Positions 46,989 to 55,882 of a DNA stretch of 64,000 nt are shown piece after piece; within the stretch, counting starts at the first letter, position 1, and each line of letters opens with the position of its first letter. The notes beneath the pieces were generated by a model that saw only the letters and a list, made by a program, of their open reading frames with translations, ran no database searches and was not told the DNA's origin. Source of the DNA: Methylobacterium sp. J-077. Its GTDB lineage: Bacteria; Pseudomonadota; Alphaproteobacteria; Rhizobiales; Beijerinckiaceae. The DNA is taken from assembly GCF_022829365.1 (NCBI RefSeq), contig NZ_JAKSYJ010000230.1, forward strand, positions 62,001-126,000. The letters run 5' to 3'. The position numbers and the translations under genes are program-made.

Positions 46989-47512
46989 CGAACGACCTCG
47001 TGGCTAGGTGGGGTGAAGCGGGACCGGACCGCGGGCTTCAGGCCGGCGGCGGGTTCGGGGGCGATCCGCCGGGCGAGGCCGCGGATTTCCTCGGCGGACG
47101 GGCTGCGATCCGGGCTCGCCCGGGCCCCCGGCTGCAGCGGGAAGGTCACGAGCGAAATCTCCCAGAGGTCGACCCGCTGGAGCCGGCGCTCGCCGCCGGC
47201 CCCCTTGCGGGCGAGCAGGGTGCGGAATCCGATCGACAGCCCGTCGAGGCCGCCGCCGCGCATCAGCGCGTCGACCTCCCGGGCGCGCTGGACCGCGAGG
47301 TTGAGCTGCCCCTCGGCGAACAGGCCGCGGGCATCCTCGCGCAGCGACAGCCAGCGGCCGATCGGCTCGGCCGGATCGTGCTGGAACAGCAGCCGCACCC
47401 CCGCGGCCCCGCGCTGCACCAGGCTGGCGGCGAAAGCCCCCGGCACCACCACGTCGCGGCCGAGATCGGGCACGCCGAACACGCTGGCGTAGCCGGTGAA
47501 GTGGCCATCCAT
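46985..47512 (-). CDS. GTA prohead protease (g4 homologue)
   Basis: A 175-residue HK97-family prohead protease: opening GYASVFGVPDLGRDVVVPGA, catalytic histidine in LLFQHDPAEPIG, and serine in GLSIGFRT. It processes the capsid precursor encoded by the next, overlapping gene. Confidence 0.93.
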   Translation of the reverse strand: MDGHFTGYASVFGVPDLGRDVVVPGAFAASLVQRGAAGVRLLFQHDPAEPIGRWLSLREDARGLFAEGQLNLAVQRAREVDALMRGGGLDGLSIGFRTLLARKGAGGERRLQRVDLWEISLVTFPLQPGARASPDRSPSAEEIRGLARRIAPEPAAGLKPAVRSRFTPPSHEVVR

Positions 47513-47590
47513 CGGCAGGGTCCTCGGTTGGCTTTTTTGGGTTGGGGGCGTGGCTTGCAGGAAAGCCGGCCCGCCTATGGCAAGCGCCTT

Positions 47591-47619
47591 CCCTCCCCCG
47601 CAGAGGGGGGGAGGGAGAG
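47591..47619. repeat. CCCTCCCCC hairpin between g3 and g4
   Basis: CCCTCCCCC-gcag-AGGGGGGGAGGG, the same arm type as the element inside ccmH (right arm at 18391). It lies 27 nt beyond the portal stop. Confidence 0.7.
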
Positions 47620-47645
47620 CGCGTGGGTCCGAAGCGGGGCGCGCC

Positions 47646-48842
47646 CTACCCAGTCCTGCCCACGACTGGCGGCTCCGGCGGATAACCCACCGCCTCGCGC
47701 TTCTCGGCAGCCGACAGGAACCCGGCCGCCTCGACCCGGCGCCACAGGGATTCCCGCTCGCCCGACAGGGCCTCGATCCGGTCGAGGTCGGGTTCCAGGT
47801 CCAGGGGACCGAAGGCGGGTTCCAGCCACCCGGCGAGCGCCTGGGCGGTGCGGACGGCCAGCGGGATCAGGGTCTGGCGGTAGAGCGCCCGGTTGGCCTC
47901 GGCGTAGTTGGCGTGGGTGCTGTCGCCGGGCAGGCCGAGCAGCAGCGGCGGCACCCCGAAGGCCAGGGCGATCTCCCGGGCGGCGGCATTCTTGGCCTCG
48001 ACGAAATCCATGTCCTTGGGCGAGAGCGCCAGCGGCTTCCAGTCGAGGCCGCCCTCCAGCAGTAGCGGCCGGCCGGCATTGGCGGCGCCCTGGTAATTCG
48101 CCTCCAGCTCGGCCTTCAGCCGGTCGAATTGCGGCTCGGTGAGCGCCGCCCCGGCGAAGACCAGCGCGCCCGAAGGCCGGGCGGCGTTGTCGAGCAGCGC
48201 CTTGTTCCAGGCGCTGGCGGCGTTGTGGATGTCGAGCGCGGTCGCCGCCGCCTCGATCGGGGCGAGGCCGGCATAATCGTCGTCCGGGTGGAAGAGAGAC
48301 AGCGCCAGGATCGGCGCTACCTCGGGCGCGCCGGGGGGCGGCAGGTCGAACCGGCGGCTGGTCCCGGCGACCGTGTAGACATAGGCGGCGGGCCAGCCGT
48401 CCGGGCCGGGCAGCACCCGCATCCGGCCGGGCCGCAGGGCCTGCAAGGCGGCGATCCGCCCGTCGAGGCTCACCGCTTCCAAGTAGGCGGTGCCGCCGAG
48501 CGCCAGGTCCGCATAGACGGTCTCGAGCAGGTGCGTGCCGCTCTCGCGCGGGTTCGGCCGGGCGAGCAGCGCCAGGAGGTCGGCGGCCCCGGCGGCGCCC
48601 GGCCCCGTGGCGATGAGCGGCAGGCTCGCCGCGCCCTCGGCGACCAGCCGGACCGCCCGGTGCACGACCGGGTTGCGCTGGTAGCCGGCTCGCGCCAGCG
48701 CCGCCGGGTCCCGGGCCGTCCAGCTCGCCCGTCCGTCGGTGTAGAGCGCGAAGGCCGGGGCGGCCTTGGTGACGAGGTCCGGCCCCGGGGAGGAGGCGGC
48801 GCGGCGCGCGACCCGCGCCAGCCGATCGAGGAGAGTCGCCAT
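47646..48842 (-). CDS. GTA portal protein (g3 homologue)
   Basis: A 398-residue HK97-type portal protein from ATG 48842 (GTG 48860 adds six residues). Conserved segments are GYQRNPVVHRAVRLVAEGAA, SLFHPDDDYAGLAPIEAAAT and FGVPPLLLGLPGDSTHANYA. It forms the dodecameric DNA channel of the head and matches RcGTA g3. Confidence 0.95.
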   Translation of the reverse strand: MATLLDRLARVARRAASSPGPDLVTKAAPAFALYTDGRASWTARDPAALARAGYQRNPVVHRAVRLVAEGAASLPLIATGPGAAGAADLLALLARPNPRESGTHLLETVYADLALGGTAYLEAVSLDGRIAALQALRPGRMRVLPGPDGWPAAYVYTVAGTSRRFDLPPPGAPEVAPILALSLFHPDDDYAGLAPIEAAATALDIHNAASAWNKALLDNAARPSGALVFAGAALTEPQFDRLKAELEANYQGAANAGRPLLLEGGLDWKPLALSPKDMDFVEAKNAAAREIALAFGVPPLLLGLPGDSTHANYAEANRALYRQTLIPLAVRTAQALAGWLEPAFGPLDLEPDLDRIEALSGERESLWRRVEAAGFLSAAEKREAVGYPPEPPVVGRTG

Positions 48843-49182
48843 GCCGGTCCGGTCCTGCACGCAAGCATCGTCCCGAAAGCCGGCATCCGGATTTCGGGAC
48901 GATGCGAATCAAAGGGCTGGGGTGTGGAATCGCGATCCGCCCGCCGACGCGGGCCGGAGCGGCGTTTTCAACGATGCAGAAACGGGCGCGCGATGTCTGG
49001 CAGGTGCGGCGGAACCACCGCACCCCGAGCCGCCGACGTGGCTATGCCGCCACAGCCTTGGCGCGCCGACTCATGTATTCAGGATGCAGTTCGTTCCAGA
49101 GACCACGAACCGACTCCCGGCGCGCTTCTCGCAGAGGCGCGCCGTATTGTTTCGTGCGCAGCGGGCAGGCGGACGGCTCCGA
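48843..49182. other. Intergenic stretch between g3 and the small gene upstream
   Basis: Contains a perfect 14-bp inverted repeat, GCATCGTCCCGAAA (48865-48878) and TTTCGGGACGATGC (48892-48905), spaced by 13 nt. One arm-like motif (TTTCGGGACGA) also occurs near 44728. No convincing gene is seen in the remainder. Confidence 0.7.
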
Positions 49183-49434
49183 TCAAACCCTCTCGACCTC
49201 CCGGCGGACGACACCGGCGGCTTCCCGGGCGCAGCCGAGCACGGCGGCCCGGTCGGCCTCGCTCGTGATCGCATGCCACAGGCGCAGCAGTTCGACCGTG
49301 GCGCTCAAGTCGGGGCGGACCGTCGAGGTCCCGAAGAAGTCGCTGACCGGGCAGCCGAGACTCTCGGCGATCATCCGCAGGCGGCGATGGGCGCTGTAGG
49401 GCAGACAGCTCTCAGAACCAAGATCCGCGTCCAC
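49183..49434 (-). CDS. Small hypothetical protein between g2 and g3
   Basis: An 83-residue frame from GTG 49434 with a good ribosome site (GGAGGG, 6 nt spacing). The sequence SLGCPVSDFFG followed by ELLRLWHAI resembles the tail of XRE-type regulators that lack the DNA-binding helix, a small class I have seen in Methylobacterium, but this is an impression only. It lies where some GTA clusters have small extra genes. Confidence 0.5.
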   Translation of the reverse strand: MDADLGSESCLPYSAHRRLRMIAESLGCPVSDFFGTSTVRPDLSATVELLRLWHAITSEADRAAVLGCAREAAGVVRREVERV

Positions 49435-49539
49435 AGACCGCCCTCCGGATGTACGCTCTTCATATCAGCCGCGCGAAGTGTATGCAATTTATGGATGCAA
49501 CACGCCTCACGTTCCCGTGTGGCACCGCACAGGTCGGCC

Positions 49540-50904
49540 TCAGAGCCGGCGGATCCGTGGTTCCCGCGCCCCGTCGAGCAGCAGGTGTGTCACCGCCCAG
49601 ACCAGGGCGTCGAGCCGGTCGGGCGAGGCGCCGCTCGACAGGCCGTCCGGCCCGAAATCGCACAGCTCGTCCTCCAGGGCCGGGAATGCCCCGACATGGT
49701 GGACGAGACCGCGGGCGTAGAGCAGCGAGACCGGCTCGGCGCGCAGGTACTTGCCCCGGCTGGCCCGGACCGGCGTGACCGGCACCGCCGGGTCGCACTG
49801 GGCGAGCACCGCGGCGGCCATCTCGCCGCCCTGGTTGACCTCGACCACCAGGGCATCGGCCCCGAGCCGGTGGTAGAGCGCCAGCGCCGCCCCGGCCCAG
49901 GCCTGCGGGCTCGCCCGGGCGAGGCTCGCATCGGCCAGCACATAGGCGTGGGCGCCGGCGCGGCCCGCGGCCACGATCCCGCAGGCATCCGAGCGCGCCC
50001 CCGAGGTCGCGGGCGGATCCACCGCCACCACGATCCGGGCCAGTTCCAACACGGCGGCGACCCGCCCCGCCTCCAGGGCGGCGCGATCCCACAGGGCATC
50101 GTCCCGGTCGGCGATCAGCTCGCCGTCGAGCTCCTGGCGGCCGAGCCGGGTGCCGGCATAGCGCCCGACCACCTGCTCCAGGAAGTCCGGGGCGAGGTGC
50201 CGGGCATTGTCGTGGGTGCGGGCGCGGCTGACCACGGTGCGCGGGTCGGCGAGCAGGCGGCGGATCAGCGGCACCGGCCGCGGCGTGGTGGTGACGAGGT
50301 TGCGCGGGCGGGCGCCCAGCCGCAGCCCGAATTGCAGCATGTCGAAGGCGGCCTCGGGCCGGCGCCACTTGGCGGCCTCGTCGCACCAGGCGGCGCCGAA
50401 TTGCGGGCCGCGGAGCGCGTCGGGTTCCTCCGCCGAGAAGGCCAGGGCGACCGCGCCGTTGTCCCAGGCGAGCCGGCGCAGGCTCGGCGACCAGCGCGGG
50501 CGCGCCCGGCCCCGGACCGGCAGGTTGAGCAGGCCGGACGGCCCCTCGACCATCACGTCGCGCACGTCGAGATGGGTCTCGCCCACCAGGGCGATGCGCC
50601 CGACCGGCTCGGGGGTGAAGGCCGGATCGCCCCGGGCGAGGGCGTCGACCCATTCGGCGCCGGTGCGGGTCTTGCCGCTGCCGCGGCCGCCGATCACCGC
50701 CCAGGTGGTCCAGTTCACGTCGGCTTCGTCCGGCGGCAGCTGGTCGGGCCGGGCCTGGTGCAGCCAGTCGGCGGCGAGCGCGGTGACCAGCGGCGCCGGC
50801 AGGCTCGCCAGGAAGTCAGGCAGCCTTCCGGCCGCGGACAAAGCCAGCATAGCGGCGCGCGATCTCTGCGCGCAGGGCCGGCAGATCGGGCTCGTTTCCG
50901 CCAT
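49540..50904 (-). CDS. GTA large terminase (g2 homologue)
   Basis: A 454-residue terminase with ATPase Walker A GGRGSGKTRTG (residues near 75), Walker B-like AAWCDEAAKW, and nuclease aspartates in VVAVDPPATSG and PDRLDALVWA. It packages host DNA by headful, as in RcGTA g2. ATG 50904 has a strong GGGGAGG site but overlaps g1 by 89 nt; ATG 50850 is an alternative that overlaps by 35 nt. Confidence 0.94.
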   Translation of the reverse strand: MAETSPICRPCAQRSRAAMLALSAAGRLPDFLASLPAPLVTALAADWLHQARPDQLPPDEADVNWTTWAVIGGRGSGKTRTGAEWVDALARGDPAFTPEPVGRIALVGETHLDVRDVMVEGPSGLLNLPVRGRARPRWSPSLRRLAWDNGAVALAFSAEEPDALRGPQFGAAWCDEAAKWRRPEAAFDMLQFGLRLGARPRNLVTTTPRPVPLIRRLLADPRTVVSRARTHDNARHLAPDFLEQVVGRYAGTRLGRQELDGELIADRDDALWDRAALEAGRVAAVLELARIVVAVDPPATSGARSDACGIVAAGRAGAHAYVLADASLARASPQAWAGAALALYHRLGADALVVEVNQGGEMAAAVLAQCDPAVPVTPVRASRGKYLRAEPVSLLYARGLVHHVGAFPALEDELCDFGPDGLSSGASPDRLDALVWAVTHLLLDGAREPRIRRL

Positions 50905-51490
50905 CGCCGCCCTCCCCGTCGTCGCGTCCGGTCCCCGGGGCGATCTCGTCGAGCAGCCGCTTGAGGCCGCCGAGGTCGCGCAGCACCCGGGCGGAATCGA
51001 GCACGGCCGCCCCCTCCCCGTTCAGGGCGGCGTCGAAGGCGGCGATCTGCCGGGCGATATGGGCGCGCAGATGCGCCCGCAGGATCGGCGGATCCACGGC
51101 CGAATCCGGATCGAGAATCCCGGGCTCGATCCGCTCCTCGGCCGGCTCGGGTTCGGCCGGCGGCTCGGGCCGCGCGACGCCGCAGACCGCCAGGAGCCGG
51201 TCGGCCGCGGCGCGCGCGATCCCCGCCGCCTCGGCGACGTCGCCGGGATCGTTCTCTGGCGCGCCGAGGAGCCGGGCGAGCGCCGCCCGGCGCGGCTCCG
51301 GCCAGCGCATGGCCAGGTCCCGCCGCCAGCGGCGCGGCCTGAGCCAGCCGGCCCGGTTGTTCCAGGTGAGGATCGTGGTCGGCTTAACGCCGGTGCGGGC
51401 GCTGATCTCGGCGACCGTCAATTCGGTCTCGCGCAGGAGACGCTCGACCGTGGCGCGCCGCTCCGGTGGATGCGCCTCGATGGACTGCAT
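50816..51490 (-). CDS. GTA small-terminase-like protein (g1 position)
   Basis: A 224-residue protein with an N-terminal helix-turn-helix (LTVAEISARTGVKPTTILTW), a Pro/Glu-rich linker, and a C-terminal helical region (AHIARQIAAFDAALNGEG, then DSARVLRDLGGLKRLLDEIA). It is the first gene of the cluster, where RcGTA has the small-terminase-like g1, but it is about twice as long as that protein. The HTH could bind DNA for packaging or regulate the cluster. Start ATG 51490; GTG 51508 possible. Confidence 0.8.
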   Translation of the reverse strand: MQSIEAHPPERRATVERLLRETELTVAEISARTGVKPTTILTWNNRAGWLRPRRWRRDLAMRWPEPRRAALARLLGAPENDPGDVAEAAGIARAAADRLLAVCGVARPEPPAEPEPAEERIEPGILDPDSAVDPPILRAHLRAHIARQIAAFDAALNGEGAAVLDSARVLRDLGGLKRLLDEIAPGTGRDDGEGGDGGNEPDLPALRAEIARRYAGFVRGRKAA

Positions 51491-51553
51491 CGGCGCCGCT
51501 CCACACACGTTTCGACCGTGCCTGTTCTCTAGCCGAGGAGCGCGACGGTGTCA

Positions 51554-51585
51554 ATCCTAAATTTCCTAGTTTAGGATTTTAGGAT
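51554..51585. promoter_or_regulatory. AT-rich operator-like repeat upstream of the GTA cluster
   Basis: ATCCTAAA (51554-51561) is followed by TTTCCTAG and two TTTAGGAT copies (51570-51577 and 51578-51585), giving an inverted repeat with one doubled half-site. It is one of the few AT-rich patches here and lies about 65 nt upstream of g1, so it may be the cluster promoter or repressor site. Confidence 0.6.
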
Positions 51586-52147
51586 GGCGCTTTCGCTCCG
51601 CTCCCCCCTCCCACTGAGCCGCGGATGCAAAGGGGACAGTTCGCCCGCAACGCCGACCAAGGCTGGCCCGCACGGTGCGTCACCTCAAACGCTCCGAGGC
51701 GGCGCTTTTCGTGGACCGGAGCGTCCACCGAAGCGCCGAGATCGAGGCCGCGAAGGCCGAGATCATGGATGGAGAAGCCGGATCCGTGGCCGTCGTCAGC
51801 CGTTATGCGCCCCGAGCCGCTTTCGGCGAAGGATGTTGTCGCTCGAGCGGACGTTGCAGCCGCTCGGCGCGTCGGTCTGAGGGGCGCCTCGGGCCGACTA
51901 GAGCGCTCTCCGCCGAAGTGGACACCGGTTCGGCGTAAGAGAGCGCGGCTAGACAAGGACTTAGAGCCGTTCCCTGTCGCTACGCGATCGGGAACGGCTC
52001 TAGACGTCATCGATAGGAGCAACGGTTGACCGCACAGCCGCTATTGCCGCGTCGGAGCGTCCGGATAGAGTGCTGACCAGCTGCGCGCCGACGTGACGAC
52101 GTCAGCCGCAATCCCCTTCACCTCTGCCACGAGCCGAGCCATCTCGG
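51586..52147. other. Gap between GTA cluster and next gene
   Basis: Frames in this 560-nt stretch look non-coding. The 106-nt repeat at 51898-52003 is the only feature I can name. Confidence 0.6.
51898..52003. repeat. CTAG-bounded palindromic element, copy 1
   Basis: Starts CTAGAGCGCTCTCCGCCGAA and ends GGGAACGGCTCTAG. The right half (AGAGCCGTTCCC / GGGAACGGCTCT) is a 12-bp hairpin. Distance between the two CTAGs is 102 nt. Copy 2 at 63483-63588 differs by a single base (TACGCG versus AACGCG). Confidence 0.9.
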
Positions 52148-53566
52148 ATGTCATCCGCTCCGTCCCCCGATCTGTCCGCGTTCCACGACCTGCTCGGCGA
52201 GGGGGGCCTCGTCACTGATGCCGCCAGCCTGACCCGCTACACCCACGATCAGCGCGCCCTGATGCAGGGCCAAACCCCGGCCGTGTTGCGCCCGCGCTCG
52301 ACCGAGGAGGTCCAGGAGATCGTTCGCCTCGCCGCGCACCTCGGCTTCGGCCTCGTGCCGCAGGGCGGCAACACGGGCTACGTCGGGGGCGCCACGCCCG
52401 AGCCCGGCCGCGGGCAGCTCGTCGTGAGCCTCGAGCGGCTGAACCGGATCCGCTCCGTCGACGCGACCGGCTTCACGCTCGCCTGCGACGCCGGCGCGAT
52501 CCTCGCCGACGCGCAGGCGGCCGCCGAGGCGCGCGGCTGCCTGCTGCCGCTCAGCCTCGGCGCCGAGGGCAGCTGCCGCCTCGGCGGCAACGTCGGCACC
52601 AACGCCGGCGGGCTGCAGGTGCTGCGCTACGGCATGACGCGCGACCTCGTGCTTGGTTTGGAGGTCGTGCTGCCGGACGGATCGCTGTTCTCCGACATGC
52701 GGACGCTGCGCAAGAACAACATCGGCTACGACCTCAAGCAGCTTTTCATCGGCGCCGAGGGCACACTCGGGATCGTCACCGGGGTCGTGCTCAAGCTCTG
52801 GCCCGCGCAGACGCGGCGCGCCACCGCCTGGATGCAGCTTGCCGCGGACGCGCCGATCCCGGAGATCGCGGCCCTGGTCCGCCGCGAGACCGCCGATCTC
52901 GCCTCGACTTTCGAGCTCATCTCGGCCTCGTCGCTGGCGCTCGTCGCCGACATGCGCGGCGCCGATCTCGGGCTCGCCGCCGGGCCCGGCGGCGCGGTGC
53001 TGCTCGAACTCTCCGCGTCCTCGGAGCGTATCGCCCTCGACGACATCCTGCTCGGCACCCTGGAGGCCTTGATGGAGGCCGGCCACGTCGAGGACGCGGT
53101 GCTTGCCCAGTCGGAGCGGCAACGGCGGGAGATGTGGACGATCCGCGAGACCATCCCGGAGGCGGAGAAGCATGCGGGCGGCTCGGTGAAGCTCGACATC
53201 GCCGTCCCGACATCCGCGGTCTCCGCCTTCCTGGTCCGGGCGGGCGCGGTGGTGGCTGCGCAGGCCCCCGGCACGCGTCTGTCGTTCTACGGCCATGTCG
53301 GCGACGGCAACATCCACTTCAACCTGGTGGTGCCGGCGGGCCGCGACCGGATCGCCTTCACGAAGGAGGTGGAGGAGGGCATCGCGCACGCGGTCTACGC
53401 GGTGGCGATCGAGCTCGGTGGAAGCTTCAGCGCGGAGTACGGCATCGGCCGCTTCAAGCGCGACCTGCTCGCCCGTTATGGCGACCCGGCTCGCCTGTCT
53501 CTTCTCGCCACGATCAAGCGGGCGATCGATCCGACGGGTGTGATGAACGCAGGAGCGATGCTCTGA
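52148..53566 (+). CDS. FAD-binding D-2-hydroxyacid dehydrogenase
   Basis: A 472-residue flavoprotein of the D-2-hydroxyglutarate / D-lactate dehydrogenase family. The FAD-binding motif is VPQGGNTGYVGGATP (about residues 72-86), with GGNVGTNAGGLQVLRYG further on. The C-terminal metal and substrate site is FYGHVGDGNIHFN (around residue 385) and EYGIGRFKRD. It probably oxidises a D-2-hydroxyacid with electrons to ETF or quinone. It may share metabolism with the larger iron-sulfur dehydrogenase at the left edge. Stands alone on the plus strand. Confidence 0.92.
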   Translation: MSSAPSPDLSAFHDLLGEGGLVTDAASLTRYTHDQRALMQGQTPAVLRPRSTEEVQEIVRLAAHLGFGLVPQGGNTGYVGGATPEPGRGQLVVSLERLNRIRSVDATGFTLACDAGAILADAQAAAEARGCLLPLSLGAEGSCRLGGNVGTNAGGLQVLRYGMTRDLVLGLEVVLPDGSLFSDMRTLRKNNIGYDLKQLFIGAEGTLGIVTGVVLKLWPAQTRRATAWMQLAADAPIPEIAALVRRETADLASTFELISASSLALVADMRGADLGLAAGPGGAVLLELSASSERIALDDILLGTLEALMEAGHVEDAVLAQSERQRREMWTIRETIPEAEKHAGGSVKLDIAVPTSAVSAFLVRAGAVVAAQAPGTRLSFYGHVGDGNIHFNLVVPAGRDRIAFTKEVEEGIAHAVYAVAIELGGSFSAEYGIGRFKRDLLARYGDPARLSLLATIKRAIDPTGVMNAGAML

Positions 53567-53852
53567 CCGACCTTCCGGATCGCCGGCACTCCGTACCGGA
53601 ACGCGTCGGCCTGCGTCGCCGCGCGCGTCATCGAGCCTGATCGGACGATCCTCATTTCGGTCCGGCGTTCAGCCATCGTCAGGCCGCTGTGCGCCCAGTG
53701 CCGCCGTTCGGCCGATCGCGGCAGGATTTCGAACGCGGATTCGGCGGCAGTCGAGCCTGCCGGTATGGATCAACCCGCACGCGCAGCTCCCTTAGAGAGC
53801 CGGGCGTTCGTCTCGATCCCCGCCGACCGATCGCCCGAGGTGGCTCGATCCG
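53567..53852. other. Gap between convergent flavoprotein genes
   Basis: No gene or strong terminator is evident in these 286 nt. Confidence 0.5.
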
Positions 53853-55142
53853 TCAGCGAATGCCGCCGTCGCTCAAGCGGTACAAACCGATGATCGCGGA
53901 GACGTACAGGCGGTGCAGCGCGTGGAGCGGCAGCGGCGCGATCGGCGTGGGCGGCAGGGGCAGGGTGTCGGCATCGCCGGTCGCGATGTAGGCGGCGATC
54001 GCCCGACCCATCGCCGACTGAAGGCCCACCCCCCGCCCCTGGCAGCCGATGTCGATGAGCAGGCCGGGCGCCGGCTCGTGCAGATGCGGCAGGTAATCCC
54101 GGGTGATCGCCACGCGGCCGCACCAGCGGTGGTCGAAGGCGATGCCGTCGAGCTGCGGAAAGAGCTTGCCGACGATCCGTTCGAGATGGGCCCAGTCCTG
54201 CGGGCCGCGTGGTTCCCGGAACGGGCCGCGGCCGCCCATCAGCAGCCGGCCGGTATGGTCGAGACGGAAGTAGAGCAGCAGCTTGCGCGTGTCCGAGGAG
54301 ACCTGCCCCTCGGGCAGGATCGAGCGCCGCAGGTTGTCGGAGAGCGGCATCGTGGCGACCTGGAAGGAGTTGGCCGCGATCACCGTCTGGGCGAGGCCGG
54401 GCCAGAGCCCGCCGGTATAGCCGTTGGTGCAGAGGACGACGCGCTCGGTGGCGAGGCGGGCGCCCTGCGCCGTCGTGACGGTCCAGCCCGATCCCGTCCG
54501 ATCGAGGGCGGTCACGGGCGATCCGCCGTGGATCGCGGCCCCGGCCTTGAGGGCGGCCCGGGCGAGGCCCCGGGCGTAGCTCAGCGGCTGGATCGCGCCG
54601 CCGCGGCCGTCGAGCCAGCCGCCGAGATACCGCTCCGTGCCGAGCAGCCGGTCGGTCTCGTCCTTGTCGAGGACGCGGGCCGGGGCGCCGAGGTCCGCCC
54701 ACTGGCGCGCCCGCCGCGCGACGTCGTCCAGTCCGGCCTCGGTGTGGGCGCCCTGGATCCAGCCCTCGCGCCGGTGCGGCACATCCATCACGTGCCGGGC
54801 GATGAGATCGAACACCGTATCGGCGGTGCCGCCGGCGAAGCGGGCGAGCCGTTCACCGCGCTCGCGCCCGAACCGGGCGACGAGGTCGGCGGGATCGTGT
54901 TTCAATCCCGGGATGACCTGGCCGCCGTTGCGCCCGGAGCCGCCGAAGCCGATCTCGTGCGCCTCCAGAACGACCGGCCGGATGCCCCGCTCGGCGAGAT
55001 GCAGGGCGGTGGACAGGCCGCAGAAGCCGCCGCCGACGATCACCACATCGGCCCGCCCGGTCTCGGCCAGCGGCGGCGTCTCCGGCGCGGGGGCCGCGGT
55101 GGTCGCCCAGAGCGACGGGGCGAGCGGGAAGGGTTCGGCCAC
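53853..55142 (-). CDS. FAD-dependent amine/amino-acid oxidase (PuuB/DadA-like)
   Basis: A 429-residue DAO-type flavoprotein. The dinucleotide fold is VVIVGGGFCGLSTALHLAER (residues about 33-52), followed by FGGSGRNGGQVIPGLKHDP, typical of gamma-glutamylputrescine oxidase-like enzymes, and a C-terminal GLLIDIGCQGRGVGL. It deaminates an amine or amino acid to an aldehyde or keto acid. It is the downstream gene of an amino-acid ABC transporter run, 8 nt from the ATPase gene, which suggests that the transporter brings in its substrate. Confidence 0.9.
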   Translation of the reverse strand: MAEPFPLAPSLWATTAAPAPETPPLAETGRADVVIVGGGFCGLSTALHLAERGIRPVVLEAHEIGFGGSGRNGGQVIPGLKHDPADLVARFGRERGERLARFAGGTADTVFDLIARHVMDVPHRREGWIQGAHTEAGLDDVARRARQWADLGAPARVLDKDETDRLLGTERYLGGWLDGRGGAIQPLSYARGLARAALKAGAAIHGGSPVTALDRTGSGWTVTTAQGARLATERVVLCTNGYTGGLWPGLAQTVIAANSFQVATMPLSDNLRRSILPEGQVSSDTRKLLLYFRLDHTGRLLMGGRGPFREPRGPQDWAHLERIVGKLFPQLDGIAFDHRWCGRVAITRDYLPHLHEPAPGLLIDIGCQGRGVGLQSAMGRAIAAYIATGDADTLPLPPTPIAPLPLHALHRLYVSAIIGLYRLSDGGIR

Positions 55143-55150
55143 GGCCTCTC

Positions 55151-55882
55151 CTACAGCGGATGCAGCACGCGCTGCAGGAAGTCCTGCGTGCGGGGGTTCT
55201 GCGGACGGTTCAGGACCTCGGCGGCCGGCCCCTGCTCGACGAGGCGGCCCCCGTCGAGGAACAGGACCCGGTCGGCCACCTCGCGGGCGAAGCCGATCTC
55301 GTGGGTCACGACGAGCATGGTCATGCCCTCGTCGGCGAGCCCGCGCATCACCCGCAGGACGTCGCCGACGAGCTCGGGATCGAGCGCCGAGGTCGGCTCG
55401 TCGAACAGGATCGCCTCGGGCCGCATGGCGAGCGCCCGCGCGATCGCGACGCGCTGCTGCTGACCGCCGGAGAGCTGGTCCGGCCGGGCGTGCTCCTTGC
55501 CCGAGAGCCCGACCCGGGCGAGCAGGGCGCGGGCCCGCTCCTCGGCCGCCGCACGCGGCTCGCCCTTCACGTGGATCGGCCCCTCGACGACGTTCTCGAG
55601 GGCGGTGCGGTTGGCGAACAGGTTGAAGCGCTGGAACACCATCGAGACCCGGGTGCGGATCGCCTTGATGCTGCGCGCGTCGCGGTCGACCCGCTGCCCG
55701 CCGACGCGGATCTGCCCGCCGTCATAGGCTTCGAGGCCGTTGATGCAGCGGAGAAGGGTCGATTTGCCGGAACCGGACGGCCCGATGATGCACACCACCT
55801 TGCCCTTGGCGACTTCGGCGGAGACACCCTTGATCACCTCCAGCGCGCCGTAATGCTTGCGGACATCCTCCAGCACGATCAT
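55151..55882 (-). CDS. Polar amino-acid ABC transporter ATPase
   Basis: A 243-residue ATPase: Walker A IGPSGSGKST, Q-loop, signature LSGGQQQRVAIARAL, Walker B ILFDEPTSALDPE, switch histidine VVTHE. Belongs to the GlnQ/HisP group. ATG 55882 overlaps the permease stop (ATGA). Confidence 0.95.
   Translation of the reverse strand: MIVLEDVRKHYGALEVIKGVSAEVAKGKVVCIIGPSGSGKSTLLRCINGLEAYDGGQIRVGGQRVDRDARSIKAIRTRVSMVFQRFNLFANRTALENVVEGPIHVKGEPRAAAEERARALLARVGLSGKEHARPDQLSGGQQQRVAIARALAMRPEAILFDEPTSALDPELVGDVLRVMRGLADEGMTMLVVTHEIGFAREVADRVLFLDGGRLVEQGPAAEVLNRPQNPRTQDFLQRVLHPL

Noticed and set aside
27498..51585. Cluster as an active temperate prophage
   Set aside because: No integrase, replication or repressor genes; the tape measure is very short and the order is that of RcGTA. 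A GTA-like element fits better.
51579..52022. Minus-strand 147-codon frame containing the CTAG repeat
   Set aside because: The repeat part encodes the same peptide as in the Lrp-type gene, but the remainder has no family features and no good ribosome site. I treat it as non-coding.
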